From contig JASDFA010000001.1 of assembly GCA_035772735.1 (NCBI GenBank), forward strand, positions 55,567,001-55,631,000: a stretch of DNA of 64,000 nt. The letters are read 5' to 3'. The position numbers and the translations under genes are program-made. Shown here in pieces: positions 33,000 to 46,057 of this stretch. The DNA is from Datura wrightii (taxonomy: Eukaryota; Streptophyta; Magnoliopsida; Solanales; Solanaceae). Under the pieces are notes generated by a model, which had not been told where the DNA came from, searched no databases, and worked only from the letters and a program-made list of their open reading frames with translations. The number at the start of each line of letters is the position of its first letter. The stretch's first letter is position 1.

Positions 33000-34116
33000 G
33001 ACATTGAGCGGTTTTGATGACGACCACCATCTGGGCTAGATATTGCATCCTGCTGAAATGGACGACCTATGGGGGCCACTGAAAAAATGGCCGAGGACCT
33101 ACTCTCGCCTCGCTTCGCCGCTACGGAATCCCCGTGCTTATGGCCCGACTGGCCGCACCAGAAACAAACATCTGACCCAGCCATACACTCTCCCAAGTTG
33201 TGCTTCCACAGTTGGCACACATGGGATACATGATCCCTTTTACTCTAGCTTTGTATGGGGCACTGATTGTTGAAAATACTGGTGCTACCGACCTTTGTAG
33301 AGAAAATGAGCGGTGTCCATCACTCGTCCTTAGCGGGGAGGACTCTGAGTTTCCTCTCCTGGCCCTATTGGCCTCTCTCTCATTTTCCTTTACTTGTTCC
33401 GACTCCATTTGTTGTGCAAATATCACCAACTGTGAGACGTCTATATCCCTATTCAACATGGAAGTCGTGCACTCTTTAATCAGGGAGTCTGACACTCCAT
33501 TCACGAACCTGCTCACTCGGGCCCTCTGGTCCGCTACAATCTTTGTGGCATACTTAGATAACTGGGTAAATTCCAAAGCGTACTTTTGTACTGTCATGTC
33601 ATTCTGTTTCAGGTTGATGAATTCTGCTGCCATAGGCTCTCTTAACTCTCTAGGGAAAAATCAGTCCAGGAACGCGGTCTTAAATTCATCCCAACTCACG
33701 GGGCCTGCTCCAACCCCTCGACTTTCCCTCCACTAACAAAACCATATATAAGAAAATCCTTTTAGATGGTAGGAGGCTAAGTCTGCACTTTCAAATTCTG
33801 TCACCCCCATGATGTGGGTGATCTTCTGAATCTCTTTCAAGAACTCATACGGGTCCTCTTCTACCTTTGACCCCACATACTCGGGAGAATTCATTAGGAG
33901 AAAATCCCTCACCCTTGTTGCTTCCACATTCCTATTTTGGGGAACACGAACCATTGCTTGCTGATTAATCTAGGTGGTTACAGCCTATGACAACATATTA
34001 AGAGTTTCCCAGAACTCAGCATGGGTAACATGGTCGTCTCTCGGGTTTGCCGGGGCTAGTGGTGCCTGCTGGCGATCATTACCATTTTTCTTTCCATTTG
34101 CCCATCTAGGAGGCAT
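33000..34116 (-). pseudogene. Element E gag
   Basis: The start codon is at 34116-34114 (MPPRW). ORF 33733-33954 has VPQNRNVEATRVRDFLLMN, KVEEDPYEFLKEIQKITHI and ADLASYHLKG. ORF 33121-33633 has FINLKQNDMTVQKYALEFTQ, LSKYATKIVADQRARVSRFV and a basic stretch. ORF 32963-33220 has the knuckle CFWCGQSGHKHGDS, whose final Cys is Ser, and ends near GGRHQNRS, the usual gag tail. Stops or shifts near 33640-33730 and 33200 break it. Gag would package the element's RNA in shared particles. Confidence 0.8.
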
Positions 34117-34334
34117 TATCTGCGAGCGAGTAAAGCACGAGGCAGGGTAAGGAACTATTTAGAGCCTCATACTCTATGCACGATAAGAATCATGAAGAAA
34201 AGGGAACATTCCTAAAACGTCTCAAAGCCTCTTCGTCATAAGTGTGGCGCGCTTCACACCCAAGAAGAAGACTCTACGTAACGCATCTTTCAGACACCCT
34301 AGGATACTTTAAACCATTGCTCTTATACCAATTT
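34117..34334 (-). other. Element E leader and primer binding site
   Basis: The minus strand reads TGGTATAAGAGC at 34319-34330, a tRNA-Met-type PBS with one change, then a leader of about 200 bases shared with F and I. Confidence 0.75.
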
Positions 34335-37049
34335 TGTCATCACCCGAGTTCACACCCTAGTCGTAACACGGGACAAGGAACCCCAAGAGGCTCGAAGTCG
34401 ATCCATGGCATTATCATAGCATGCACATAACATGGAAAACATCTAATAACATAAATAAGTGGAAGCTAATGACATGAATCTAATATAAACCATAAAGACA
34501 ATTTAATAACACTTAGATACAACACTGAATCTGTATAGACAAATATGAAAGCCTTCTACTAAACTGATGAGTTGTTGAGACAAGCCCCCAGCTAACTCCT
34601 AAAGTCAGAAAACTGAAACATAGTAAAATATGAACATAATCACATCCTCGGAGGATGAGGACTCACTAATAGCTGCTGAATAGGGAAGAAGCGTATCTAA
34701 CCGCGAGGCCGAGTCTAGAAACCTGAATCTATATCATGAAATGATATAGCACAAAAGGCGTGCGGCAGTACTTGGAATGTACTAAGCATGTGAGATAACA
34801 TAAACAATTACATAAACAAATATACGATAAGGATTTAACTAAATACATTAACATAACTACTTCAACATGTTATTTCACATACTTTATGATTCACATATGC
34901 AGATATATACATGGAACTTCTCTTTGAATTTCATTATATAACAACTTAGAACTCATGCATAAGAGTCAAGTTTTGAACATTTAATAAGTGCCAAATCTGA
35001 AATTAGTATCACGTACTATACTGAATCATTACTGATAACTCAGACTGATCGTCATCTTATTAAGCCATTAAAATCTGAAAGCTGAGTCATGCAAGACTGA
35101 TTCGTATTGATGTCATCATTAAGGGAGTCTCTCTCTACTATTGAGGATCCCGACTGATGCTAGGGAGAAACTCTCTACTATGGAGTATCCTGATTTATTC
35201 TAGGGAGTCACTCTCTACTATTGAGGACCCCAAATGATGTTATGTAATCACTCTTTACTATTGAGGATCTCGACGATGCTAGGGAGTCACTCTCTACTAT
35301 TAAGGATCCCAACTGATGCTAGAATCTGAGAGGTACTAGCATGACATTATACCTCATTTATATCTAGTCTATACTAGTGTAGCTAATCAGAAACAAGTTC
35401 ATACTCTTCTTTCTTCATACACCCTTCATCACGGAAGGATCGGGGCCGCTTTCACTAACAATAAGCTCAACATTCAGAAATTATCAGTCTCACACTTTAT
35501 CATCATAAGGCATATCATCATTGAACCATACTAGAATCTCCTCATAGTTCTAACATTAGTGGGCATCTTTAGATTCATATCATGCATACCACTTTGTCAT
35601 CATCAGATTCAGTTTCATATTAGTGAGCATGTACCACAGAGACATTCATAACCCATACATTCAACTCATACTTTAACGGGCATATATTGGTCCATATAAT
35701 CTAGCTTTACAGGAAGCTACGTGCTTACTCATATTTCAGTATGTATAACGAAATCTTATGGAAAGTGTGCATCTTTGGTTCATAAGACCCATTTCACGAT
35801 TTATTCCAATTCTTGATAAGAACGCATTAGATAAGCCATTATCATAAATTTACTTCTTACCCAATTAATTCCATCGAGACATAGGGACATGCATATTTTA
35901 CTTTCAATTATTCAGGTACATGAACTTTTATTTAATCTCGTCACATCTATCATTCCCATATTTAAATTCTCATGGTTAATCTGATAATCGTCACATGTTA
36001 AACATGGATGCAAGGGATGTGTGATAATTTAATGAACAATGACAAAACCTTATCTAAAACTCTAATCATTCATGAAGAATATTTCCTAACTCCACACTTT
36101 TCATCACCCAACACATAATTCAAGATAACCCAATCATTTTACGTCATACTTATCTCCTACTCACAATAGATCTTAGAATTTTAAAGAGTTGTAGTAATAT
36201 TCACCATCGAATTAAAACCCTAGGTCATGCATCTTCTAGAATAGTAGAAATTGAACATTTTAAATGAAAACAAAGATTGAAGAGTATCCTTGTTGAAAAA
36301 CCTGCATGCCTGGTAGAAGAAATTACCACTCAAAATATTCCTTGAAGCCTTGATGAACACCTTGATGAAACTCTAGAATTTTGAGAAGAAAGGAGGAAGA
36401 AGGAAAGTTCAGAGAATGAGGGTTTAGGCATGAAAAGCCCTTAAAAACGTGCAAGGTAGAACCCAAAGCAACGTATTTTAGAAGTTAAAAGCATAGGAGT
36501 TTGCAAATATGCCCCTAAATAAAACTAGAAAAATAGTTCGAACTAATGCGACGGCTCACCTGACGAGTTGTTGTCCCACCCAACGACTCGTTAGGTCCAC
36601 TCGTCAGGTACACTGGAATTATTAACTCATCAGGCCACGACCAACGTAACGACTAGTCACCAGCTCCAACGATTCATCATGTCCTTTCATTAAGTACACT
36701 GGAATTTCTTTAAAACCACAGCCTCTCCCTCCTAATGACTGACTTGACAAGTTGTTGTCACACTTAACGACTCGTCACATCCCTCCGTTGTCTACACTGC
36801 TTAAGAATCCCTATCCTCCACTCAACGACCAACCTGACGAGTCATTTCCAGGCCAGACGACTCGTCAGGTCCCCCGTCGCCACTAGTCCAGCTCACATCC
36901 CTAGACTGCTCCCCACGGGTCAGACCACGACTCGTGGGGTCACATAAAGAGTCATTCCCTGACTCATTATAAAGCAAATATCTATTGTCTTTTTCTACAG
37001 AGCTTCTTCTAACTCCGAGGTCTCATCTCTAGTACTTCAGTGGTGTTCA
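34335..37049 (-). repeat. Element E 5' LTR (2715 bp)
   Basis: In plus coordinates it begins TGTCATCACCCGAG and ends TGGTGTTCA. It is the partner of 29288-32001 and carries the same minisatellite (35123-35321) and ACGACTCGT-rich tract (36540-36970). Confidence 0.9.
35123..35321. repeat. Minisatellite, five 40-base units, in E 5' LTR
   Basis: This is the counterpart of 30077-30275 with the same unit number. Units here are more diverged (TATGTAATCACTCTTTAC in the fourth). Confidence 0.85.
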
Positions 37050-38170
37050 CGTACCTGAGCCGGTTGCCCACGCGGAGTTCAGAGCAGCCATTCAGATGTT
37101 AGCCCAGGCCTTGACCACCCAAGTCAATCAGTAGTCGGTGGCGCATGTCCCTCAAAACTGGAAAGCGGTGGTGGAAAGAGTAACGAATTTTCTAAGGATG
37201 AACCCTCCGCAGTTCCTTGGACGAAGGTGGACTAGGATCCACATGAGTTTATCGATGAGATTTTGAAGATCACCCAGATCATGGGGGTGACAGGAGAGGA
37301 GTGCACCGACTTAGCCTCTTATCAGCTAAAAGGGATTGCGCATATCCTGCTCAAGCAGTGGAAAGATAGCCCGACAGTGGGAGCAGGTCCCGTTGGTTGG
37401 GAGGAGTTTCATCTCACATTTCTAGATAGGTTCTTTCCTCGTGAGATGAGGTAGATTAAAGCAATGGAGTTCGTGAACCTGAAGAAAGGGAAGATAAAAA
37501 TCCAGGAGTATGCTTTGGAGTTCACTTGTTTTTCCAGGTATGCACCAGAGCTAGTGGTTGATTAGAGGGCTTGGGTGAGAAGGTTTGTACATGGAGTGGC
37601 GGACTACCTAGACAAGGATTGTAGGATTTCCATGCTTTATCTGGATATTGATTTTCCCTAGATAGTTCTACACACCCAACAGATGGAGGTGGTGCATCTA
37701 AGAGAGAGAGAGAGGCCAAGAGGGCCAGGACAGATAGTTATGGGTTCTCCCTGCACAGATCGAGAGGCGGATATCGCCAGCAGTCTGATCATAGGTCATT
37801 AGCTCCAACACTCTCATCAGCTAGTGGCCCATCCAGACCCAGAGGTGACCAGAGGAGCAGGGCCTCAGGTTCAAGGGACCAGAGGAGCACGCAGACAGAG
37901 CTCACCTTTTCGGCCAGCGGGAAGTGTGGCAAGAGCGATATAGGAGAGTTCTTGTTGGGATCGGATATCTATTATGGGTGCAGTAGATCCGGCTACATGT
38001 GCCAAGTGTGTCCCTTTACTAGACAAGGTGATGGTAGAGACCGTGCTCAAGCTACCAGATCAAAAATAGCCCCAGCACACCCAGCCCAGTAGGGTGCATC
38101 CACCACTGGAGGTGGCAGCCAGCGCAAGAACAAGTTTTATGCCTTTTCTTCCTGCCAGGAGCATGATACT
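37050..38170 (+). pseudogene. Element D gag, main part
   Basis: It resumes with PEPVAHAEFRAAIQMLAQAL, then TTQVNQ, VAHVPQN, NFLRMNPPQF and an open stretch 37263-37454 (ITQIMGVTGEECTDLASYQL, HILLKQWKDSPTVGAGPVGW, LTFLDRFFPREMR). The knuckle near 37965-38010 reads YYGCSRSGYMCQVC, losing the first Cys and the His. The tail ends QRKNKFYAFSSCQEHDTSP, the normal gag-pol joint. In-frame stops occur near 37455 and 37563. Confidence 0.8.
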
Positions 38171-38532
38171 TCACCAAACATTGTTACCGGTATGTTACAA
38201 GTATTCCACCTTGATATATATACATCTTTAGATCCAGGTGCTACTTTATCTTTTGTTATGCCCTATGTTGCTAATAATTTCGAAGTCAGTACCGAAATCT
38301 TATCAGAACCCTTCTCAGTCTCTACACCAATTGGTGATTCGGTTATAGCTAGATGGGTGTATAGAAATTTCCCTATCACACTCCTTCAGAAAGTCACCTA
38401 AGTAGATTTAGTAGTGTTAGCCATGACCGATTTTGATGTTATCCTCGGCTTGGACTGGTTATTTGCATGCTATGCCTCAGTCAAATGTAGAACCCATGCA
38501 GTAGAGTTTAGATTTTTGGGTGAACCAGTCTA
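38171..38532 (+). pseudogene. Element D protease, N-terminal part
   Basis: MLQVFHLDIYTSLDPGATLSF keeps the D-P-G-A centre of the family. VIARWVYRNFPITLLQKVT ends at a stop (38399), followed by DFDVILGLDWLFACYASVKC. The H LTR interrupts the gene after FLGEPVY at 38532. Confidence 0.85.
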
Positions 38533-40251
38533 TGTCACGACCTGAACATAGGCTCGGATCGATCCACGAGAGAAGGAGCACCAAGAGACTCCAAGTTAAC
38601 CCATGGCATGAACATACATCTAACTCAATCAAATAAAGAGGAAGACATAACATAATAAAATAGTGGAAATCTAGCATAGCATAACATCGAAAGAAAAATC
38701 CACATAATACATGATGAGCTGATTACTACATGTTTTCTGAAAGTCTCTACATATTGATGGGTTGATGGGACAAAACCCTCAACTTACCCGACAAGTTTGA
38801 AAACTGAAAGGACATCAATATCTGAAAGTGAATGGCCCTCGGGAGATAAGGACTCACCACTAAGCTGGATGCTAAATCTTGAACTGGCTAATGACGGGGC
38901 TGAGTTTGATGATCGGGGCCTTTATCATAAAATGATACAGTATAGGTATGCGGTCAGTACGTGGAATGTATCGCTTATGTAAGGTAAGTAAAACGGACAT
39001 TTAAAATACATAAAAGTTCATAAGAGTGGGACAACATGCTCATAACATAAATATCATAATGTAACATTAGGCTCAAGGTTTTCAAAACATTTGTAAATCA
39101 GTCATAATCATAATAATAGGAGAAAATCTTCTTTAAACATGACTTGAGCCAAACTACTATGAACATAACCATGCAAAAATCATGAGCAACAATGGGAGAT
39201 TCTTATAACCGAGATACCCCATATAAACAGACATGGAGTCCGACCTGTAAACCCTGAGTCGGGAGGGTGTTCGTACCTTGCCAAGGGTAGAACCATGAAA
39301 GAGTGTGATACCACTCATGAAAGGCCCATTTTGGGCAAAGGGGGACAGTCTCAAGGGAGGTCCCATCGTGAGCTACGGTGGCACATAATTCTGAGATTCG
39401 GGGCAAAACCAGAACTTCGAACCTACTCGGTGTTAAATACTACTCCCGAAATATATATAGTGCTCACAGGATAACATATATGAAATTCATGGGCTAGTTA
39501 AATCATGATAATCATAAACATGCTTGAAGATACATGAACTACCCATGAAATATGGCCTGTGAGTCGGCCATAATCATAAATCATAGATCATGAGATTCAT
39601 GCTTACTTGTAAAACATGAATATACTTGATATTCATAAATTCATGATGAGCATATGAGAGGAATCATGTCATAAATCATAAATCATAATGGGTTAATGAA
39701 CTTCAACATCAAAGTAGAACCATAACTTGAACTTGCATAAAACATGAATAATTGGGAATTGTTTTGTAGAGATTTAAATCCGTAATTTTATAAGTGATAT
39801 AGCTGTAAAATTTGCCCATGATTCATAGAATATAACTTGATACATAATGGAAATTAACCCATGGATGGATCATAAGAATTTCATATAAGCATATGAGAGG
39901 AATCATGTCATAAATTACTCAATAGAATTTCATTAATTGGGAGAGGTTGGGCATGGGTGTGAACAAATTCACCCATTCATAACCCTACATAACTGGGGAA
40001 GAACTGATTTTACTACTCCTTGATTTCCCAATGAAAAATTGAAGAAAACTTGAAGGAAAATGAGCTTGATCACCTCTCTATCTCTCTAACTTTTCATGCA
40101 TGAGTAAGAATGGCCTAAAAAAAGAACTTACCCCTCTTAAAAGTCATCATTCATATCTTAAAACGACGTAGTTTAGGCCTTAGGATCATAGGAATTATGG
40201 AAAAGCCCTTACTAAATTAGCAAAAAATAACTGACTGCTAGTCTCCACAAG
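38533..40251 (-). repeat. Element H: partial chromovirus LTR
   Basis: It starts TGTCACGACCTGAACATAGG like the B LTR and runs 1.72 kb before element F interrupts it at 40252. About 0.6 kb is expected beyond F and lies outside the window. Whether H is a solo LTR or a whole element cannot be told. Confidence 0.75.
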
Positions 40252-42747
40252 TGTCACGACCCGAACGTAGACCCGGATCATAACACGGGACAAGGAACCC
40301 CGAGAGGCCCCAAGTCAAACCATGGCATAAGCATAAATCTAACTTCATATCACTTTAAGTGAAAGACTGAACATATGATATAATGGAACATAATGTAACA
40401 TACATAGCATGATAAGCGGAACATACTAAAACACATAACAACTAAGTACTACTTCATTTCACTTTAAGTGGAAGACTAAACATATGATATAATGGAAACA
40501 TAATGTAACATAACATATCATGATAAGCGAAACGTAATAAATACATAACTACTAAGTACTACAATTAGTTTGAAAGCCTCTATCATATAAGATGGGTTGA
40601 TGGGATAACATCCCCAACTAACCCGGCAAAGCTTAAACAAAAAGAACATCAAGGTCTGAACATATGGCCCTCAAAACATGAGGACTCACCAAAAAGGTTG
40701 TTAGCTAACTCTGAATGAACTATTAACGGGGATGAGTCTGAGAGCCGAGTCCTGTATCATGAAATGATACAAAATATAAACTATGCGGTCAGTACGTGGA
40801 ATGTACCGAGTATGAAAGGTATGTAAAACAAACATTTAAAGTATATAAACAATCATAAATGATCATAAGAGTAGGAAGACATGCTCATAACATAAATATT
40901 GTAATACAACATAAGGCTCAGGTTTTTAAAACATTCGTAATACAATCGAAATCATAATAATAAGAGAAAATCTTTATTTAACATGACTTAAGCCAATATA
41001 CATAATGATAGAAATGCATAAATCATGAGGAACAGTGGGAGATTCTCTTAACCGACATACCCTATAAGAGCACACATGGAGCCCGACTTGTAACCCTAGT
41101 CGGGACGTACCTTGCCAAGGATAGAACCATGAAAGAAATGATCACACATTAAAAGGGCCATTTGGGCCGGGGACAGTCACAAGGGAGGTCCCAACATATC
41201 CTATGGTGGACATAGTTATGAGATCCGGGGCAGAACCTAGGCCCTGAACCTACTCGGTGCTAAAAACTACTCCCAAAACATATATAGTGCTCATAGTATA
41301 AAATGCATGAGATTCATAGGATAAGTAACTCATGATAGCGATAAAAATACTTGTAAATACGTGAAAGGCATGACATAAGGCTCATGAGTCAACTAAAACA
41401 TAATTCATAAATTATAGGTCTCATGCATACTTGTAAATCATACATATACTTTGCAAATCATCAAATCATAGTGGGTATTTGAATAAATCGATATTTCAAA
41501 TCATAAATCATGCTTGGTTTGTAAATATCAACAATTGAAATAAAGATCATAACTCGATTCATCATAGATCATACATAATTAGGCTTAATTTAATAGATAT
41601 CAAAATCAATAACTTTATAATCAAAATAGTTGTAAAACCTTATCAAAATTCATAAAAGGCCCAGCTTCGCTAAACTCGCACCGACCAACAATATGCGGGT
41701 AGCTTTTCACGAAAGATTGTTGGCATGCCTCCCATAAGAAGTAGGATTAAAAACCTATGAGACCCCCTTGTTCTAATCTTTTTCCTAATATGATATAAAT
41801 CATGAATTATAATAACCCATTAGTAAATTGTTTGAATTTCACAAGATTTGAGTTAAAACCCCATAAGATTTTTTGATCAATTCTCATAATGAGGAAAGAT
41901 TGGGCATGGGTGTGAACGAAAACACCCATTCACAACCCTACATACCGGGGTAAGATCAAATTTCAACACTCTTTGAAAGCCCAAGGGAGAATTGAAGAAG
42001 AAGAGCTTGAGAACTAGCTTGATCCCTCCTAATTCTTCCTAACTTTGCATGCATGAGAATGAATATGTGAGGGGGACTTAACCTATCTTAACATACCCAG
42101 GAAAATATCACAAAACGACGTAGTTTAGGGCCCTAGAGCATAGGAATGATGAAAATACCCTTACTAAAATACCCGATCCCATGGACATACCAACAAGTCG
42201 TTGGAGGATACCATGACTTATGGTACAATCCGTCATCTGCACTGTCCAAAACCTGATCTCTGATTCAATCCACGACTCGACAGGACGAGTCGTCATCTCT
42301 TCTAACGGACCGTTGGATCGATCATTGATTGACTCCTAGAGAACCCGATCTTCCCTTCACAATAAGACTCACCACGACTTGTGGTTTCATCCAACAAGTT
42401 GTGGACTCCTTCCTTTAGGCCCACTAGAAATTTAGCAACCCAAACAACCACTGGTGTCAACGAGTGATTACATCTCACCACGGATCGTGGGATGACCCGT
42501 TACATCCTCAACTGCTAAAGTACAGTACTCACCATGGGTACTAACAATGACTCATTGTCTTGGATGATGAGTCATCATTTCACCCGTTGCTAACACTGCT
42601 ACCAGTCTTTCAGTTCCCACGACTGGCTCTAACGGGTCGTTGGTTGGAACAATGATGGGTCGTCTGTCCTGCACAATTTTTCCAAGTTTTCACCCAACTT
42701 CCATTTCTGATCCCGGGTCTAATCTTCGGCACTTTCAGGGTATTACA
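40252..42747 (-). repeat. Element F 3' LTR (2496 bp)
   Basis: In plus coordinates it starts TGTCACGACCCGAACGTAG and ends GGGTATTACA. It matches 57233-59286 in order. A local duplication of about 120 bases (CTTTAAGTGGAAGACT...TAATGGAA...AAGCG) lies near 40364-40540. The tract 42170-42690 holds CACGACTCG/ACGAGTCGT phrases. Confidence 0.85.
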
Positions 42748-42761
42748 ATATCTCCCCCTTG
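42748..42761 (-). other. Element F polypurine tract
   Basis: The minus strand reads CCAAGGGGGAGATAT next to the LTR. Confidence 0.75.
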
Positions 42762-42962
42762 GGAAAATTCATCCTCGAATGCTGGAAATAAGTATAAAAA
42801 CAAAGACATGCAATCATTACACCTAAATACTGATTATTTAAACCGAAAACTAATGGAATCACTATCTCCGATTCAAACCACACAGCTGATCTGATTTCAT
42901 GATTCGCATACACATCCATAGAACATGAAAACTACGTAGAGTTATAGGTAAAAACTGATACC

Positions 42963-43367
42963 TCAAGTCAGATTTGAGCCCATAGGGAATAAATGTGGGT
43001 ATTTAGCCATCATATCCACTTCGGCTTCCTGCTTAGCTCCTTCAACATGATGATTCCTCCATAATACTTCAACTGAAGCTACTTCCTTGTTCCTTAGCCT
43101 TCGAACTTGACGATCCAATATTTCCACCAAAACTTCCTCATAACTAAGGCTATCTTTTACATCAACGCTGTCCACCGGGACTACTAGAGTTGGATCTCCC
43201 AAACACTTCTTCAAGAGCAATACATGAAACAAAGGATGCACAAATGATAACTCTAAGGGCAACTCCAATTCATACGCCACCTTGCCAACTCTTCTCACAA
43301 TCCTGTAGGGGCCAACATAGCAGGGACTAAGTTTCCCTTTCTTTCCGAACCGCATTACTCCCTTCAT
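42963..43367 (-). pseudogene. Element F integrase C-terminus with chromodomain-like tail
   Basis: A 134-codon ORF contains MKGVMRFGKKGKLSPCYVGP, then PYRIVRRVGKVAYELELP, HPLFHVLLLKKC, then EILDRQVRRLRNKEVASVEV, LWRNHHVEGAKQEAEVDM and KYPHLF. GPYRI is the GPY motif. The tail is the chromodomain-like module expected in this clade, at its normal end. This is the best-kept example in the window besides G. Confidence 0.85.
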
Positions 43368-43954
43368 GGAGACACACTCAAAAATACCCAGTCATCAACT
43401 TCAAATTCTAATTATCTTCTTCTCACATTCACATAATACTTTTGGCAACTCTGTGCAGTTTTCAACCTATCTCTTATCAACTGAACCTTCTCCATTGCCT
43501 CATGAACCGATTTTGTCCCTATCATAGATGCCTCGCTAACCTCAAACAATCCGATGGGCAATCTACATATCCTCCTGTAAAGAGCCTCGAATGGTGCCAT
43601 CTAGATACTGGAGTAATAGCTGTTATTGTAGGCCAACTCAATTAGGGGCAAGTGATCATCCCAACTACCTTTGAAGTCCATCACGCATGCTCCAACATGT
43701 ATTCGAGAGTCTGCATTGTCCGTTCCTCTTGGCCATCCGTTTGCGGGTGAAATGCTGTGCTGAGTTTGACCTTAGTCCTAAGCCCTTTTCTAAATGACCT
43801 CTAAAACTGAGAGGTAATAGAGCACCTCTCTCTGAAATGTTGGATTAGGGAACTCCATGCAATCGAACTAACTCTCAGATATATGGTTTGGCATAATCCT
43901 CTACTGAGTCTGTGGTTTTGACCGGTAGAAAATGAACAGCTTTACTTAACTTGT
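43368..43954 (-). pseudogene. Element F integrase core, broken
   Basis: ORF 43412-43600 encodes MAPFEALYRRICRLPIGLFE and the QSCQKYYVNVRRR stretch. Upstream pieces read an HPQTDGQ-like block near 43720 and a VDKLSKAVHF-like block near 43940. Several stops and shifts are present. Confidence 0.7.
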
Positions 43955-44758
43955 CTACCACCACGCATATCGAGTCATATTGTCCATGAGTACAAGGTAA
44001 GCTAGTGATGAAATCCATATTAATTTCTTCCCACTTCCATGTAGGAATGATGATATCTGAAGTACGTCTCTTGGCCTTTGATGCTCAACCTTTACTTGCT
44101 GACAGTTCTGGCACTTGGCTAGGAAATCTACAATATCCTTCTTCATGCCATTCCACCAATATATTTCCTTTAAATCACGATATATCTTGGTAGCCCCTGG
44201 ATGGATAGAATACCTGGATCCATGAGCCTCATGCAACATCCGGCTCCTTAAGTCATCAATATCTGGCACATATAGGCGACCCTGGTATTGAAGCACGCCA
44301 TCTCCCCCTTGGGAGAAGACCTCCACCTTTTGACTTTGAATGACTTCCTTCAATTTTACCAAAATCGGGTCCTCATCTTTTCTAGCTTTCACATCAGTCA
44401 CCAAGGAAGATTCTGATTTGTTCTGGACAACAACACTGCCATTAGTCAAGTCGACCAACCTAACTCCCAACATTGCGAGTCGATGTACATCTTTCACCAG
44501 ATCCTTCTTCCCCTTATCCACATGGGACACACTCTCCATAGAGAGTCTAAAAAGTGCGTCCGCCACCACATAAGCCTTACCCAGTTGGTAAAGGACACTC
44601 ATATAGTCCTTGAGTAGCTCTAACCACCTTCTTTGTCGTAGATTGAGGTCTTTCTGCATGAACACATATTGTAAGTTCTTGTACTCCGTAATCACATCCA
44701 CATGGACCTCATATAAGTAATGTCTCCATATCTTCAATGTGAACACCACCACAGCCAA
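43955..44758 (-). pseudogene. Element F RNase H and integrase zinc domain
   Basis: A 267-codon ORF, the longest in the window. It begins inside RNase H (MAVVVFTLKIWRHYLYEVHV, LQYVFMQKDLNLRQRRWLEL, VADALFRLS) and passes through a linker (DVKARKDEDPILVKLKEVI). It reaches the intact HHCC domain: HEAHGSRYSIHP, then FLAKCQNCQQVKVEHQRP. It loses frame at the start of the catalytic core. The zinc domain helps integrase multimerise on viral-type DNA ends. Confidence 0.85.
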
Positions 44759-44800
44759 TTAAAGATCATGGGTTGGGTAATTCTTCTCATAGACGTTCCA

Positions 44801-45439
44801 CTATCTAGAGGCATACGCTATCACTTTCCCACGCTGCATCAATACACACGCTAATCCGATTCTCAAAGCATCACAATACACCACAAGAACATCGGTACCC
44901 TTGGGTAGGGTCAACACCAGTGCCGGAGTAAGTCGAGTCTTTAACTCTTGGAAGCTCTTCTCACAAGCTTCCGACCATTGGAACTTCACATTCTTCTGAG
45001 TCAATTTGGTCAAAGATGCTGCAATGGATGAAAAACCCTCACCAAATCTCCGGTAATAGCTAGCTAAACACAAGAAACTCCGAATATCCGAAGGATTCAC
45101 CAGTCTAGGCCAATTCTTCACCGCATTGTTTTTCTGAGAATCTACTTTTATGCATTCTCTTGATAACACATGGCCTAAAAATGCTACAAAATTCAACCAA
45201 AAGTTGCACTTGCTGAACTTAGCATACAATTGATGATCCATGAGTCTTTGAAGTACTACTCTCAAATGAGCGGCATGCTCCTTCTCGCTCTGAGAGTATA
45301 TAAGGATGTCATTAATGAACACAATCATGAACATGTCCAGGTACAACTTAAATACCCTGTTCATAAAGTCCATAAAAGTTGCAGGAGTATTTGTTAGTCC
45401 AAAAGATATAACTACAAACTCATAATGACCATACCGCAT
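44801..45439 (-). pseudogene. Element F RT palm/thumb and RNase H start
   Basis: A 212-codon ORF contains MRYGHYEFVVISFGLTNTPA, VFINDILIYS and the DIRSFLCLASYYRRFGEGFS stretch, then VVYCDALRIGLA. The YxDD box reads FIND, so one catalytic Asp is Asn (a G-to-A type change). The RNase H Asp is kept. Confidence 0.85.
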
Positions 45440-46048
45440 CCTAAAGGCGGTCTTCGGGATATTGCACTCCCGAACACTAAATTGATGATACCCAGACCTG
45501 AGATCTATCTTTGAGAAACACTTGGTACCCTGAAGCTAGTAAAATAAATCGTCAACCCTGGTAAAGGATACTTATTCTTGATGGTAACTTTGTTCAATTG
45601 TCGATAGTCAATGCACATCCGAAGCGAACCATCCTTCTTTCGAACGAATAAAACTGGTGCACCCCATGGAGACTTGCTCGGTCTAATGAAGCCCTTATCT
45701 AACATATCCTTCAACTGATCCTTCAACTCTTTTAGCTCCGCTGGAGCCATCTGTAAGGTGGGATAGAGATAGGCTGCGTTTGGGGTAGGAGTTAATACCA
45801 AAATTAATTTCCCTTTCAGGAGGAACACCAGGTAAATCATCAGGAAATACTTTTGGGTACTCACGCACCACCGAATCTGACATAATAGTCAGGGTTTCAG
45901 ACTCAACATCCTTAACCCTAACTAGATGGTACATAAAACCCTTGGAGATCATCTTTCTGGCCTTAATATATGAAATAAAATGACCAACAAGCACGACCAA
46001 ACTACCCTTCCACTCCAACACCGATTCACTAGTAAAACGAAACTCCAT
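45440..46048 (-). pseudogene. Element F protease-RT linker and RT N-terminus
   Basis: ORFs 45505-45864 and 45695-46048 overlap in two frames. They carry SFISYIKARKMISKGFMYHL, REYPKVFPDDLPGVPPEREI, MAPAELKELKDQLKDMLDKG, then RPSKSPWGAPVLFVRKKDGS and RMCIDYRQLNKVTIKNKYPL. A shift near 45770 breaks the reading. Confidence 0.8.
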
Positions 46049-46057
46049 TTCATGGGT

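Larger units (their letters stand above)
29288..37049 (-). mobile_element. Element E: complete gag-only, pol-less chromovirus derivative
   Basis: On the minus strand the order is 5' LTR (34335-37049), PBS (34319-34332), leader, gag (33000-34116), non-coding segment (32015-32999), PPT (32002-32014) and 3' LTR (29288-32001). Flanks CTTAC (29283-29287) and CGTAC (37050-37054) are a target duplication with one mismatch. No protease, RT, RNase H or integrase is present. LTRs are 2714 and 2715 bases and about nine in ten bases agree by eye. Element A shares the same design, so the lack of pol is probably ancestral. Confidence 0.85.
26859..38532 (+). mobile_element. Element D: Tekay chromovirus, 5' half, interrupted by E
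   Basis: It has a 5' LTR (26859-28969), PBS, gag (29179-29287 and 37050-38170) and protease (to 38532). Element E splits the gag, and the H LTR removes everything after the protease. It is inserted in element B just before where B's gag would lie. Confidence 0.8.
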
